Assembly (NCBI GenBank): GCA_002366795.1
Contig: DFBX01000123.1
Location: 62,001-126,000 of the forward strand
DNA length: 64,000 nucleotides
Origin: Rhodobacteraceae bacterium UBA3069
GTDB taxonomy: Bacteria > Pseudomonadota > Alphaproteobacteria > Rhodobacterales > Rhodobacteraceae
Direction: 5' to 3'
This document shows positions 53,518-62,616 of this stretch, piece by piece. The first letter of the stretch is position 1. The number at the start of each line of letters is the position of its first letter. A program made the position numbers and the translations under genes. The notes beneath the pieces were generated by a model. That model saw nothing but the letters and a program-made list of their open reading frames with translations, did no database searches and was not told where the DNA came from.

Positions 53518-54234
53518 TCAGGCGCCCATGGCGATGCGCTGTTCGTCCAGCCCGGCGGGTTCAGGATCGCGCAGCACATACCCACGGCCCCAGACCGTTT
53601 CGATATAATTGTCGCCGCCCGTGGCCGTGGCCAATTTCTTGCGGAGCTTGCAAATAAACACGTCGATGATTTTCAATTCCGGCTCGTCCATGCCGCCGTA
53701 AAGATGGTTCAGGAACATTTCCTTGGTCAGGGTCGTGCCCTTGCGCAGGCTCAGCAGTTCCAGCATCTGGTATTCCTTGCCGGTCAGATGCACGGGCTTG
53801 CCGGCCACATCCACGGTTTTCGCGTCAAGGTTTACAGAAATCTTGCCGGTGCGAATGACCGATTGCGAATGCCCCTTGGACCGGCGGATGATCGCATGGA
53901 TGCGCGCCACCAGTTCCTCGCGGTGAAAGGGTTTGGTCAGGTAATCATCGGCCCCAAAGCCGAACCCCTTGATCTTGTTCTCGGTATCGTCCGCCCCGGT
54001 CAGGATCAGGATCGGCGTTTCCACCCGGCTCAGCCGCAGTTGGCGCAGCACTTCATGGCCGTTCATATCCGGCAGACCTAGATCCAGCAAAATAAGATCG
54101 TAATCATACAGCTTTGCCAGGTCGATGCCTTCTTCGCCCAAGTCGGTGGTAAAGACGTTAAGATTGGCATGGGTCAGCATCATCTCGATACTTTTCGAGG
54201 TCGTAGGGTCGTCTTCCACCAGAAGCACGCGCAT
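53518..54234 (-). CDS. ctrA: Cell-cycle response regulator CtrA
   Basis: 238 residues. Receiver domain starting MRVLLVEDDPTTSKSIEMML with phospho-acceptor in LILLDLGLPDMNGHEVLRQL, and an OmpR-type winged helix with LTGKEYQMLELLSLRKGT, LYGGMDEPELKIIDVFICKL and WGRGYVLRDP. In Rhodobacteraceae CtrA typically controls motility, GTA and quorum-linked genes and is often non-essential. sciP, its inhibitor, is the next gene upstream on the same strand; chpT is elsewhere in the window. Confidence 0.97.
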   Translation of the reverse strand: MRVLLVEDDPTTSKSIEMMLTHANLNVFTTDLGEEGIDLAKLYDYDLILLDLGLPDMNGHEVLRQLRLSRVETPILILTGADDTENKIKGFGFGADDYLTKPFHREELVARIHAIIRRSKGHSQSVIRTGKISVNLDAKTVDVAGKPVHLTGKEYQMLELLSLRKGTTLTKEMFLNHLYGGMDEPELKIIDVFICKLRKKLATATGGDNYIETVWGRGYVLRDPEPAGLDEQRIAMGA

Positions 54235-54285
54235 TTAAAATCTCCGTTTTCGGTTCGTTCTTGAATTAACCGTGAACAAAAAAGG

Positions 54286-54300
54286 TTAACCAATCTTTAC
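54286..54300. promoter_or_regulatory. CtrA-like site upstream of ctrA
   Basis: TTAACCAATCTTTAC fits TTAA-N7-TTAA with one mismatch; another TTAA half-site lies at 54266-54269. The position 52-66 bp before the ctrA start suggests autoregulation. Confidence 0.4.
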
Positions 54301-54327
54301 CGCGAATGAGAATTTAATCCAATCTAC

Positions 54328-54606
54328 CTAAAGTTGTCGATACTTTTGCACCGCTGTGGCTTTCAGCGCATCCTCACCATGTTCGGTAATAGCGCCGACC
54401 CATTCCTGGAACTCCTCTACGGACAGGCCATAGCACTTCAATGCCTCGTCCTGACCGATCAGCCCATAGACCACCCCGCGCACCACCGCAGCCTTGCGCG
54501 AGGCGACCCATCGTTTCGTCGTCGCAGGTGGCAGATCCGCCCGCGTCATGACCGTGCCATCCGGAAGCGTGACCGCCCGTGGCCCATCGACTTTCTTTAG
54601 AAACAT
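54328..54606 (-). CDS. sciP: CtrA inhibitory protein SciP (DUF1153)
   Basis: 92 residues from ATG 54606; a GTG two codons upstream (54612) is an equally possible start. The DUF1153 signature is intact: FLKKVDGPRAVTLPDGTVM, RWVASRKAAVVRGVVYGLIG and the C-terminal ALKATAVQKYRQL. In Caulobacter SciP binds CtrA and blocks recruitment of RNA polymerase at CtrA promoters. It lies immediately upstream of ctrA on the same strand (93 bp), with a CtrA-like site between. Confidence 0.9.
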   Translation of the reverse strand: MFLKKVDGPRAVTLPDGTVMTRADLPPATTKRWVASRKAAVVRGVVYGLIGQDEALKCYGLSVEEFQEWVGAITEHGEDALKATAVQKYRQL

Positions 54607-54730
54607 CGTCACATATCCATTGCCGTTTCCTCAACCTTGCGCAATTGCCCTTAACAGCGCGTGAAACGGCACCTTGAGGATAGTTCGAATTTTCCTATAT
54701 TCTCTCATACTTCTGGTAAGGATTGGATCC

Positions 54731-55870
54731 ATGGCACGCGACGGCGTCGAATTGAACTCTTTGGGCTTTGCAAAGCCCCCCTCGGAAACCCGCGTGGTGG
54801 TGGCCATGTCGGGCGGGGTCGACAGCTCTGTCGTGGCGGCGCAACTGGCCGAGGAAGGCTATGACGTGGTCGGCGTCACCTTGCAGCTGTATGACCATGG
54901 CGCGGCGCTGGCCAAAAAGGGCGCTTGCTGCGCCGGGATCGACATCCACGATGCCCGCCGCGTCGCAGAAGAGATGAACTTCCCGCACTACGTCCTTGAT
55001 TATGAGAACATTTTCAAGGATGCGGTGATTGATGAATTCGCCGACAGCTATCTGGCGGGGGCGACGCCGGTGCCCTGTATCCGCTGCAACGAGCGGGTGA
55101 AATTCAAGGACCTGCTGGAAACCGCCAGGGATCTGGAGGCCGATTGCATGGCCACCGGCCACTACATCCAGCGCAAGATGGGGCCACACGGGCCCGAACT
55201 GCACAGTGCGGCGGATGCGAACCGCGACCAAAGCTATTTCCTGTTCTCGACCACGCCGGAACAGTTAGAATTCTTGCGATTTCCATTGGGGCATCTGCCG
55301 TCAAAGGACGCGACGCGTAAGTTGGCCGCGAAATACGGGCTGGCCGTTGCGGACAAGCCGGACAGCCAGGATATCTGTTTCGTGCCGAACGGTAACTATG
55401 CCTCGGTCATTGAAAAACTGCGCCCCGGCGCCGCGGAACCTGGCGAAATTGTTGATACCGGGGGCAACGTGCTGGGCACCCATAACGGCGTGATCCACTA
55501 CACCATCGGGCAGCGCCGTGGCCTTGGCATCGGCGGGCTTGCGGACCCTTTGTATGTGGTCAAGCTGGACGTGGATGCGCGGCAAGTGATCGTCGGGCCG
55601 AAAGGGCTGCTGTCCACCCGCACCGTGCCCGTGCGCGAAATCAATTGGCTGCGAGACGCGCCGTTCGATTCCCGCCCCGAATGGCATGTTGCGGTCAAGG
55701 TCCGGTCCACCCGCCCCCCACGCGAAGCCGTGATTCGCCCCCTGTCCCCCACAACAGCCGAGGTGGAACTGGTTGTCGCCGAGGAAGGCGTCAGCCCCGG
55801 ACAGGCCTGCGTGTTTTATGACACCGAAAGCAGCCGTATTCTGGGCGGCGGCTGGATTCACAAGGGATAA
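54731..55870 (+). CDS. mnmA: tRNA-specific 2-thiouridylase MnmA
   Basis: 379 residues from ATG 54731 (the frame is open from 54674 but without family similarity). PP-loop VVVAMSGGVDSSVVAAQ, catalytic cysteines in TPVPCIRCNERVKFKDLL and DKPDSQDICFVPNG, and the HNGVIHYTIGQRRGLGIG region. Adds sulfur to U34 of tRNA Lys, Glu and Gln. Divergent from sciP-ctrA; convergent with lpxB. Confidence 0.95.
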   Translation: MARDGVELNSLGFAKPPSETRVVVAMSGGVDSSVVAAQLAEEGYDVVGVTLQLYDHGAALAKKGACCAGIDIHDARRVAEEMNFPHYVLDYENIFKDAVIDEFADSYLAGATPVPCIRCNERVKFKDLLETARDLEADCMATGHYIQRKMGPHGPELHSAADANRDQSYFLFSTTPEQLEFLRFPLGHLPSKDATRKLAAKYGLAVADKPDSQDICFVPNGNYASVIEKLRPGAAEPGEIVDTGGNVLGTHNGVIHYTIGQRRGLGIGGLADPLYVVKLDVDARQVIVGPKGLLSTRTVPVREINWLRDAPFDSRPEWHVAVKVRSTRPPREAVIRPLSPTTAEVELVVAEEGVSPGQACVFYDTESSRILGGGWIHKG

Positions 55871-55873
55871 AGC

Positions 55874-57025
55874 CTACAGCCGCGCCATCACCGCGCGGGC
55901 GGCGCGCAGGCCGGGGGCCTCGCCGCCCTGCCCCAGCCGGATCATGGTCAGTTCCATCGCCTCCAGTTGCGTCTTGGGGTTCTCCATCACCTTCAACATA
56001 CCGGCGGCGATCAGTTCGGGGCGGCATTCGTCACCGATATATTCGGGAATCACGCGGGTGTCCGACACAAGGCTGACCAGCGTGACCGTATCGGTCAGCA
56101 ACATCCGCCCGATGATCTGACGCGATAGCCAGCTCATGTCATAGGCGATTACCATAGGCGTGCGGGCGGCGGCCAGTTCCAAAGACACGGTCCCCGACGC
56201 GGCCAGCGCGGCCTCGGCCTCGGCGAAGGCCGCGCGCTTTTCCGTGGCGTATTGCGCCGCATCGGCATCACGCGGGTCAAGGATCAGCGACTCTACCGGC
56301 CAATCTGTCGCCAGATCCTGCACCATTTCGGTGACATTGGCCGTGGTCGGCACAACGAATTTCAGATCGGGGCGCTTGGCGGCAATACGTCCCAATGCGG
56401 GGCCGAACACGGGCATCAACCGGCTGACTTCCGAACGGCGCGAACCGGGCAGGACCAGCAGCATGGGCGCATCGCCCAGGTCATATTTCGCGCGGAAATC
56501 CGTGATATCCTGCTGTGTCGCCTGCGGTTCGGCGACAACGGGGTGGCCGACGAAATCGCACTCCATCCCCGCAGCCTGCATATAGGGCGGCTCGAACGGA
56601 AACAGGGCCAGCACCTGGTCGATATGGCGCGCCATTTTCGCGGCGCGGCCGGGGCGCCATGCCCAAACCGTCGGCGCAACGTAATGCACGGTGCGCATGT
56701 CGCTGGCCGCCTTGACGCGTTTGGCCACGCGCAGGCAGAAATCGGGGCTGTCGATGGTGATCAGCACATCGGGCTGCGCTGCCAGAACCGCGTCGGCGGT
56801 TTCCACCATACGGGCGCGCAGGGCGCGATATTTCGGCAGGATCTCGGCCAGGCCCATGACGGACAATTCATCCATCGGGAACAGGCTTTCCATGCCCTCG
56901 GCCTGCATCAGCGGGCCGCCGACGCCAATGAATTCCACCGGCCCAAGCGATTTCAAACCCGCCATCAGGGCCGCGCCCAGCTTGTCGCCAGACGCCTCGC
57001 CCGCGATGAGGAAAACCCGCGTCAC
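55874..57025 (-). CDS. lpxB: Lipid-A-disaccharide synthase LpxB
   Basis: 383 residues, GT19 fold. Start MTRVFLIAGEASGDKLGAAL, LITIDSPDFCLRVAKRVKA, TVWAWRPGRAAKMARHIDQV, and LVLPGSRRSEVSRLMPVF. Joins UDP-diacylglucosamine and lipid X. Last gene of the rseP-bamA-skp-fabZ-lpxA-lpxI-lpxB series, overlapping lpxI by 4 bp. Confidence 0.96.
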   Translation of the reverse strand: MTRVFLIAGEASGDKLGAALMAGLKSLGPVEFIGVGGPLMQAEGMESLFPMDELSVMGLAEILPKYRALRARMVETADAVLAAQPDVLITIDSPDFCLRVAKRVKAASDMRTVHYVAPTVWAWRPGRAAKMARHIDQVLALFPFEPPYMQAAGMECDFVGHPVVAEPQATQQDITDFRAKYDLGDAPMLLVLPGSRRSEVSRLMPVFGPALGRIAAKRPDLKFVVPTTANVTEMVQDLATDWPVESLILDPRDADAAQYATEKRAAFAEAEAALAASGTVSLELAAARTPMVIAYDMSWLSRQIIGRMLLTDTVTLVSLVSDTRVIPEYIGDECRPELIAAGMLKVMENPKTQLEAMELTMIRLGQGGEAPGLRAARAVMARL

Positions 57026-57822
57026 GCGTCCCTCGCCATCAGGAAAATTCCTGCGTCTTCAGCGGCTTGAACGGTGGCAGCGCGGTCAAGAACCATCACG
57101 CGCCCCGCCTCGATCACGATCCCGCCAAGCCCAGCCCTAGCCGCGGCGGCAATGGTGGCAGGGCCGATCGCGGGCATGTCCACGCGCAGGTCCTGCCCGC
57201 GTTTCGCGGCCTTGACCTGCACCCCATTGGCGCGGCGCAAATGCGCGGGGGTGCGCGCCACGCAATCCAGCAGGAAATCGGTGCCCTGAATGGTTTCGAT
57301 TCCCAGACACAGTCCGGCGGCCACAACCGCACCCTGCCCCACATCCAGCGGCGAAAGCGCATCCAAAATGTCAAAGCCGCGCGCAGCGTCCTTCATATCG
57401 GCATCCGAGGGTTCCGGCCCCGCCAGCAGCCCCGCTTTAGCCACCAGATCGGGCAGCAATTCATGCGCGCCGATCACGGTGAATCCCTGATCCTCGAACA
57501 CGTCGATCACCAGACGCAACAGCGCGTCATCGCCGCCCTGCATCGCCGCCATGATGCGCGGCGCAAGCGACAGCATGAACGGATCAAGCTGTGTGGGGTC
57601 CAAAGGCGGGCGGGCGATGCCCCCCGCCATCACCATGCGGCGAACGCCCCGTTCGCGCAGATCGTCAAACAGCGCACCCAACTTTTCGAAACGATGCTCC
57701 AGCAGCGGCGCGGCCATGTCATGCGCCGCGCCCTGAAACACGACCACATGCGCATCGGGATGCGCGGCCCGCAAAATCTGCGGCAGGCTGCCGGAAAACG
57801 CCAATATCGCAAGATCGCTCAT
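57022..57822 (-). CDS. lpxI: UDP-2,3-diacylglucosamine pyrophosphatase LpxI
   Basis: 266 residues, the DUF1009/LpxI family that replaces LpxH in alphaproteobacteria. Motifs: LGALFDDLRERGVRRMVMAG near the N-terminus and DMPAIGPATIAAAARAGLGG near the C-terminus, the latter in the catalytic C-terminal domain with an essential aspartate. Hydrolyses UDP-diacylglucosamine to lipid X. Lies between lpxA (4-bp gap) and lpxB (overlap), as expected for the pathway. Confidence 0.95.
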   Translation of the reverse strand: MSDLAILAFSGSLPQILRAAHPDAHVVVFQGAAHDMAAPLLEHRFEKLGALFDDLRERGVRRMVMAGGIARPPLDPTQLDPFMLSLAPRIMAAMQGGDDALLRLVIDVFEDQGFTVIGAHELLPDLVAKAGLLAGPEPSDADMKDAARGFDILDALSPLDVGQGAVVAAGLCLGIETIQGTDFLLDCVARTPAHLRRANGVQVKAAKRGQDLRVDMPAIGPATIAAAARAGLGGIVIEAGRVMVLDRAATVQAAEDAGIFLMARDA

Positions 57823-57826
57823 CGGC

Positions 57827-58612
57827 TTAACTCGGCGTCAGGAAGGAACGGTCCGACGCGCCGGATATGAAATCGACAATCTGGCGGACATAGTCGCTTT
57901 CCGTTTCCTCGCCCAACCGGCGGGCGCGTTCCTGGAACGCACCTTCGCCCTGTGCCAGCATCTGGAATGCCGCGCGCAATGCCGTAATATCGGCGCGCGC
58001 CACGCCGCGGCGTTTCAGGCCCACAAGGTTCAGCCCGTCCAGATGGCCGCGCGGCCCCTGCACCAAACCGTAAGGGATCACGTCATTCGTCACCATGGTC
58101 ACGGCGCCGATGATCGCGCCCTGCCCGATGCGCACCCATTGGTGCACGCCCGACAGCCCGCCGATGATCACGTCATCCTCGATCACGCAATGGCCTGCAA
58201 GCGCGGCGTTGTTCACCACGATCACCCGATCGCCGATGATCACGTCATGGGCGACGTGGCAGCCCGCCATGAACAGGCCGTCATCGCCTACGCGAGTGAC
58301 ACCGCCGCCGCCCTCGGTTCCGGTGTTCATGGTCACATGCTCGCGGATGCGGTTACGTGCGCCAATCTCCAGCCGGGTTTCCTCGCCCCTGAATTTCAGG
58401 TCCTGCGGGATTTCGCCAATGCAAGCGAAGGAATAGATCACAGTATCCGCGCCAACCAATGTATCGCCGGTCACGACCACGTGGGATTTCAGCTCGACCC
58501 GGTCGGCCAACGTGACATTGGGGCCGATGTGGCAGAACGGCCCGATACGGACATCCGCGCCAATATTGGCCCCGTCTTCGATCACCGCCGAAGGGTGGAT
58601 GAGATCGCTCAT
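57827..58612 (-). CDS. lpxA: UDP-GlcNAc acyltransferase LpxA
   Basis: 261 residues, left-handed beta-helix of hexapeptide repeats (IHPSAVIEDGANIGADVRIG), catalytic His in LFMAGCHVAHDVIIGDRVIV, and a C-terminal helical domain with VGLKRRGVARADITALRAAF. First committed lipid A step, using 3-hydroxyacyl-ACP. The start overlaps the fabZ stop by 4 bp. Confidence 0.97.
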   Translation of the reverse strand: MSDLIHPSAVIEDGANIGADVRIGPFCHIGPNVTLADRVELKSHVVVTGDTLVGADTVIYSFACIGEIPQDLKFRGEETRLEIGARNRIREHVTMNTGTEGGGGVTRVGDDGLFMAGCHVAHDVIIGDRVIVVNNAALAGHCVIEDDVIIGGLSGVHQWVRIGQGAIIGAVTMVTNDVIPYGLVQGPRGHLDGLNLVGLKRRGVARADITALRAAFQMLAQGEGAFQERARRLGEETESDYVRQIVDFISGASDRSFLTPS

Positions 58613-59097
58613 GCGTCCGCCTTTTCACGATCTGTCTGCGCGCTCATGTCCATCATCGCGGTGAATTCAGCCTCGCAGGCCATTTCCCCCTCGACCGAGG
58701 CGACGCCTTCGAATTTCCAGACCTTGCCGCCGGCCTTGCCCCGCACCGTCTTGAGGTTCATTTCCAGCACGTCACCGGGCACCACCATGCGGCGGAACTT
58801 GGCCTTATCGATCGCCATGAAATAGACCAGCATGTTCTTGTCGGCCATGTCCAGCGCGGTGCCCACCATCACGGCGGCGGTTTGCGCCATCGCTTCGACG
58901 AGGGTGACGCCGGGCATGATCGGCTTTCCAGGGAAATGACCCTGGAAATGCGGCTCGTTCATGGTGACATTCTTGATGCCACGGGCCGATTGATACCCGT
59001 CGATATCGACCACCTTATCCACCAGAAGGAACGGGTAGCGATGCGGGATCAGCCGCTGGATCAGGTGGATGTCGGCGCTCAGCAGCGTGTCGGTCAT
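58609..59097 (-). CDS. fabZ: (3R)-hydroxyacyl-ACP dehydratase FabZ
   Basis: 162 residues from ATG 59097 (AGAGGATATCCC). Hot-dog fold with IQRLIPHRYPFLLVDKV, active-site HFPGKPIMPGVTLVEAM (His and Glu), and NLKTVRGKAGGKVWKFEG. Competes with LpxA for 3-hydroxyacyl-ACP, hence the conserved linkage. The frame is open a further 21 codons upstream without family similarity. Confidence 0.96.
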   Translation of the reverse strand: MTDTLLSADIHLIQRLIPHRYPFLLVDKVVDIDGYQSARGIKNVTMNEPHFQGHFPGKPIMPGVTLVEAMAQTAAVMVGTALDMADKNMLVYFMAIDKAKFRRMVVPGDVLEMNLKTVRGKAGGKVWKFEGVASVEGEMACEAEFTAMMDMSAQTDREKADA

Positions 59098-59180
59098 GGG
59101 ATATCCTCTGTCTGGGATCTGCGCCTTGCACGGGCGCTTTTCTGGACAGATCAGTAACAACTTGGCCCTTGCTGGGCAAG

Positions 59181-59813
59181 TTACTCCTGCGCGGGCGGCT
59201 GCGTTGCGCTTTCGGCGGGGTTGGTCAGCGGGATCTTTGCCCCGTCACCGATTTCGGCGTCGATCCGGGTTACGGCCTGATCGGTGATGTCGATGATATT
59301 GGCAGACATGAAGACGTTACGCTGCTCCATGATCACCGCCGCGTCGGCCTCTTGCATCATGCGTTCCAGCACCGGGCCAGCGGTGGCCAGAAACTGCCGC
59401 TGCGCGCGGTCCAGTCGTTCGTTCAGCGCGCGCGCCTTGTCGGCCTGCTCGGTGCGGGTGCGCTGCACCTTGGCGTCGAACGCATCGGCCAGCGTACGGA
59501 ATTCTTCGGGGGTCATCTTGGGGCGCTGCTCGGTCAGGTCTTTTTCCTCGGACGCCAGCTCTGCCTCGATCCGGCGGTTCTCGGCCTCCAGCGCGGCACC
59601 GTCTTCTTGCACCTCGCGCGACATGCGCTGGCCGAATTGCGATGCGGAAAACAGCCTGTCGCGGTCCACCGTCAAAAGCGGAGAGCGCAAGACCTGTTCG
59701 CCCAGCGACAGCTCTTGTGCGGCCAGATGCGCAGGAACGCCCCCGCAAAACAAGGACAGGCCAAGCGTAATGGCCCGGCCTGTCTTGCATATCCGCAAAG
59801 CCCGAAGGCGCAT
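59181..59813 (-). CDS. skp: Skp/OmpH-family periplasmic chaperone
   Basis: 210 residues from ATG 59813, which overlaps the bamA stop (ATGA). N-terminal signal sequence (ITLGLSLFCGGVPAHLAA), then a beta strand with LLTVDRDRLFSASQFGQRMS and a long charged coiled-coil region (about 65-150) that would form the tentacles. Longer than E. coli Skp, with a proline-rich acidic tail. Delivers unfolded outer-membrane proteins to BamA. Confidence 0.9.
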   Translation of the reverse strand: MRLRALRICKTGRAITLGLSLFCGGVPAHLAAQELSLGEQVLRSPLLTVDRDRLFSASQFGQRMSREVQEDGAALEAENRRIEAELASEEKDLTEQRPKMTPEEFRTLADAFDAKVQRTRTEQADKARALNERLDRAQRQFLATAGPVLERMMQEADAAVIMEQRNVFMSANIIDITDQAVTRIDAEIGDGAKIPLTNPAESATQPPAQE

Positions 59814-62179
59814 CAGAACTGGCTCGAAATCGTCAGGTTGAAGGTCTGCTCCTGATCCAGCGCCTCTTTTTGCAGCGCCTTGGAAAAGTTCAGCCGCAGC
59901 GGCCCGACCGGCGTATCCCAAAAGATCGAAATACCCGCCACGTGGCGCAGGCTGAAATCGTCGTAATAGATATCCGACGCGGCCGCGCCGCGCGTGTTGC
60001 CGATATCCCAGACAGAGCCGATGTCGTAGAACAAACCGCCGCGAATGCCCAGTTCCTCGGGCAAGCCCAGCGGGAATTCCGCCTCGAACTTGGCCACGAC
60101 AAACAGGTTGCCACCAAGCGCATCGTTGACGCCGCCCGCCAGGTTATATTCGCGCGGGCCGATGCCGTCGGGTTCGAACCCGCGCATCACACCATTGCCG
60201 ATCTGGTAGCGGTCGATCGAACGGCTGTCGCCTTCGGTATAGTTTAGCGCGCCACCTTCAAGCGAGGCGCGCAGGGTGACTTCCTCGTTCAGTATCTTGG
60301 TCTGTCCCAGCACCTTGGCTTGCGTTTTCACAAAGGTCACGTCGCCTCCGGCCCCGGCAAACTCCTGCCCGAAGCTGAACAGCACACCCGCATTCGGGTT
60401 CAACCCGACGCGGCGCGTATCGAAATCAAAATTATAGCCAAAGCCTGAACTGACCACCACGCCCTCGGCGATCTCGGCCGTGACGGCCGTGCCCGACGTC
60501 CCGCCAGAGGAGATCATCTCGGCCTGTTGTGCGCGATAATAAAGGTTCAGCCGACCATTTTCAGACACGGGGAAGGTAAAGCCCGGCGAAAAGCGCAGCG
60601 TTTCCGTGTCATAGGTCGCAAAATCGCCTTGCGTTTCGCGGTATCCCAGATCGAACGAGAATTGCAGATCGCGCCCCAGCATGCGTGGTTCGACAAATTT
60701 CAGCCCGTAAACCTTGTTATCCTCGCCACCAGCGAAGGACAGGTTCAGCCGCTGGCCACGGCCAAGGAAGTTCTTCTCGGAAAACTCGACCACAAGGCCA
60801 AGACCGCCATTGGTCGAATAGGTACCGCCAAAGGACAGCGCGCCGGTGGTTGTTTCCTCAACCTCGACATCCACGATCACCTTGTCAGGGCTGGACCCTT
60901 CGCGCGCCTGCACGTCGGCCTTGCCGAAATAACCAAGGGCGCGAATGCGTTCGGCGCTTTCGCGGATTTCACGCGGGTTGAACGGGTCGCCCTCGGCCAC
61001 GCGGAACTGCTGGCGCACCACGCGGTCCAGCGTGGTGGTGTTGCCCTCGATGTCGATGCGTTCGACAAAGACACGCGGACCACGGACCAGTGCGAATTCC
61101 ACATCCAGCGTCAGGTCGCGGTCGTTGCGGTTGATCCGCGGTTCGACCCGGACGAAATCATAACCCTTGCGGATCGCCAGACGTTCCAGACGGGCGATGT
61201 TGTTTTCCACGATGGTCGGGGAATAGACACCGCCGGACTTGATTTTCAGCGCCGACAGGAATTCATCTGCGTCCACCTCGGCCAGATCGCTGGTGGTGGT
61301 GACCTCGCCAAAGCGGAACTGCTGGCCCTCCTGGATGTTGAAAGTCAGGAAAAACCCGTCGCGCTCCTCGGCCAGTTCAGCATTCACGCCGGTGGTGCGG
61401 AAATCGACATAGCCGCGCGACAGGTAGAAATCGCGCAGCACCTGCTTGTCGAATTCCACGCGGTCCTCGACGAAGGTGTCGGATTTGAACAGCGCGCGCA
61501 AAAGGCCCGCCTGCTTGGTTTCCAGCACACGGCGCAGACGGCGGTCGGAAAAAGCGCGATTGCCGACAAACCCAATGCGCTCGATCTCGGTGATGCCACC
61601 TTCGAAGATTTCGAATACCAGATCGACACGGTTGTCGCTGCGGCGGATGATACGCGGGGTAACGCGCGCGGCCAGGCGGCCCTGCTGCGAATAGGCCTCG
61701 GCGATATTGGCGGCGTCTCGCTCGGCCACGGTGGGCGAGAAGACGCGGCGCTCTTTCGATTCAACCGCAGCGGACAGCGCGTCATCTTTCAGGCGGCGGT
61801 TCCCTTCAAAGGAAATGCGGCTGATGGTGGGGTATTCCGTCACCTTGATGACCAGCCGGTTGCCCTGCGGGATCAGTTCCACGGTTTCGAACAGGCCAGA
61901 GGCAAGAATGGCCTGGTAGGCGCTGTTCAGCTGACCCGCCGACACAGTTTCGCCGCGGGCGATTCCCGCGTAAGTCAGGATGGTGCCATCCTCGATCCGC
62001 TGGTTCCCGTCGATCTGAACCGTGGTGAAACGATAGTTCTGGGCCGATGCCGCATCGGGGAAACCGACGCAAGCCATTGCCGTTGCAAGAAATATTGCTG
62101 ATCCGCCCAAGCGCAGGCTTGTCAAAGCCCCGCCATTGCATTTCGTTGCCACTGCCCGTGCCTTTGCGGTTCTGGTCAT
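59813..62179 (-). CDS. bamA: Outer membrane protein assembly factor BamA
   Basis: 788 residues from ATG 62179 (GACGGAGCGC). A long signal sequence ends near CVGFPDAASAQNYRF; five POTRA domains follow (first: VQIDGNQRIEDGTILTYAGI; last: VEVEETTTGALSFGGTYSTN leads into the barrel), then a 16-strand barrel with the VGPLRLNFSKALQKE region and terminal aromatic FNLTISSQF. Folds and inserts outer-membrane proteins. The frame is open further upstream to 62242 but without a site. Confidence 0.96.
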   Translation of the reverse strand: MTRTAKARAVATKCNGGALTSLRLGGSAIFLATAMACVGFPDAASAQNYRFTTVQIDGNQRIEDGTILTYAGIARGETVSAGQLNSAYQAILASGLFETVELIPQGNRLVIKVTEYPTISRISFEGNRRLKDDALSAAVESKERRVFSPTVAERDAANIAEAYSQQGRLAARVTPRIIRRSDNRVDLVFEIFEGGITEIERIGFVGNRAFSDRRLRRVLETKQAGLLRALFKSDTFVEDRVEFDKQVLRDFYLSRGYVDFRTTGVNAELAEERDGFFLTFNIQEGQQFRFGEVTTTSDLAEVDADEFLSALKIKSGGVYSPTIVENNIARLERLAIRKGYDFVRVEPRINRNDRDLTLDVEFALVRGPRVFVERIDIEGNTTTLDRVVRQQFRVAEGDPFNPREIRESAERIRALGYFGKADVQAREGSSPDKVIVDVEVEETTTGALSFGGTYSTNGGLGLVVEFSEKNFLGRGQRLNLSFAGGEDNKVYGLKFVEPRMLGRDLQFSFDLGYRETQGDFATYDTETLRFSPGFTFPVSENGRLNLYYRAQQAEMISSGGTSGTAVTAEIAEGVVVSSGFGYNFDFDTRRVGLNPNAGVLFSFGQEFAGAGGDVTFVKTQAKVLGQTKILNEEVTLRASLEGGALNYTEGDSRSIDRYQIGNGVMRGFEPDGIGPREYNLAGGVNDALGGNLFVVAKFEAEFPLGLPEELGIRGGLFYDIGSVWDIGNTRGAAASDIYYDDFSLRHVAGISIFWDTPVGPLRLNFSKALQKEALDQEQTFNLTISSQF

Positions 62180-62374
62180 GCGCTCCGTCCCGTCAAACGT
62201 TTTTATTAATGTCTGACTAGCGGGAATGCCCCTTGATGTCAAAACAACATCATGGAGGAAGGGGCCATAAAGCCACCAGATAAGGCGGGGTTCTACCGTG
62301 TTTTGCGTGACTTGCCGCAGCGCTGTGAAAGCATCTTTCCGCCTATACGAAAGGCGTAGCTTCGACGCCGCGGA

Positions 62375-62500
62375 TCAGATCAGGCGCAGCCAAGTGCTCA
62401 GCGCCAGTGCGCCCCAGATCGCGGCAATCATCAACAGGCGGTCCCAGTTCAGCATCAGCAAGAGACCAAGTCCGCGGGTACTATTTTGAATCGTCTGCAT
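62375..62500 (-). CDS. Possible 41-aa membrane peptide between rseP and bamA
   Basis: An ATG at 62500 opens 41 codons on the operon strand. The peptide has a short polar start MQTIQNSTRGLG and one strongly hydrophobic helix with LLLMLNWDRLLMIAAIWGAL and ending STWLRLI. The hydrophobic pattern and tryptophan placement look non-random, and the flanking 437 bp between bamA and rseP would otherwise be empty. No convincing Shine-Dalgarno precedes it (ACGGGCCGAACCC). Not recognised as a family. Confidence 0.33.
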   Translation of the reverse strand: MQTIQNSTRGLGLLLMLNWDRLLMIAAIWGALALSTWLRLI

Positions 62501-62560
62501 GGGTTCGGCCCGTTAAGAGTTTCGGTAAGAAACATTTAACGACCGAAAATGGCACAAATA

Positions 62561-62591
62561 GGGCAGGATGCTGGAAATCAGCACCCCGCCC
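62561..62591 (-). terminator. Weak terminator-like hairpin after rseP
   Basis: On the minus strand a 13-bp stem with two G-U pairs and a 5-nt loop (62574-62578) is followed by TATTTGTG. It lies 26 bp past the rseP stop; the T tract is poor, so partial termination at most. Confidence 0.35.
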
Positions 62592-62616
62592 CACATGGTT
62601 TTGGAAACAAAATTCC

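Noticed and set aside
54241..54300. GTTC/GAAC tetramers upstream of ctrA as a LexA box
   Set aside because: No pair is spaced by 7 nt in the same orientation.
60527..62101. Long frame antisense to bamA
   Set aside because: Compositional shadow; bamA has POTRA and barrel features and a signal peptide.
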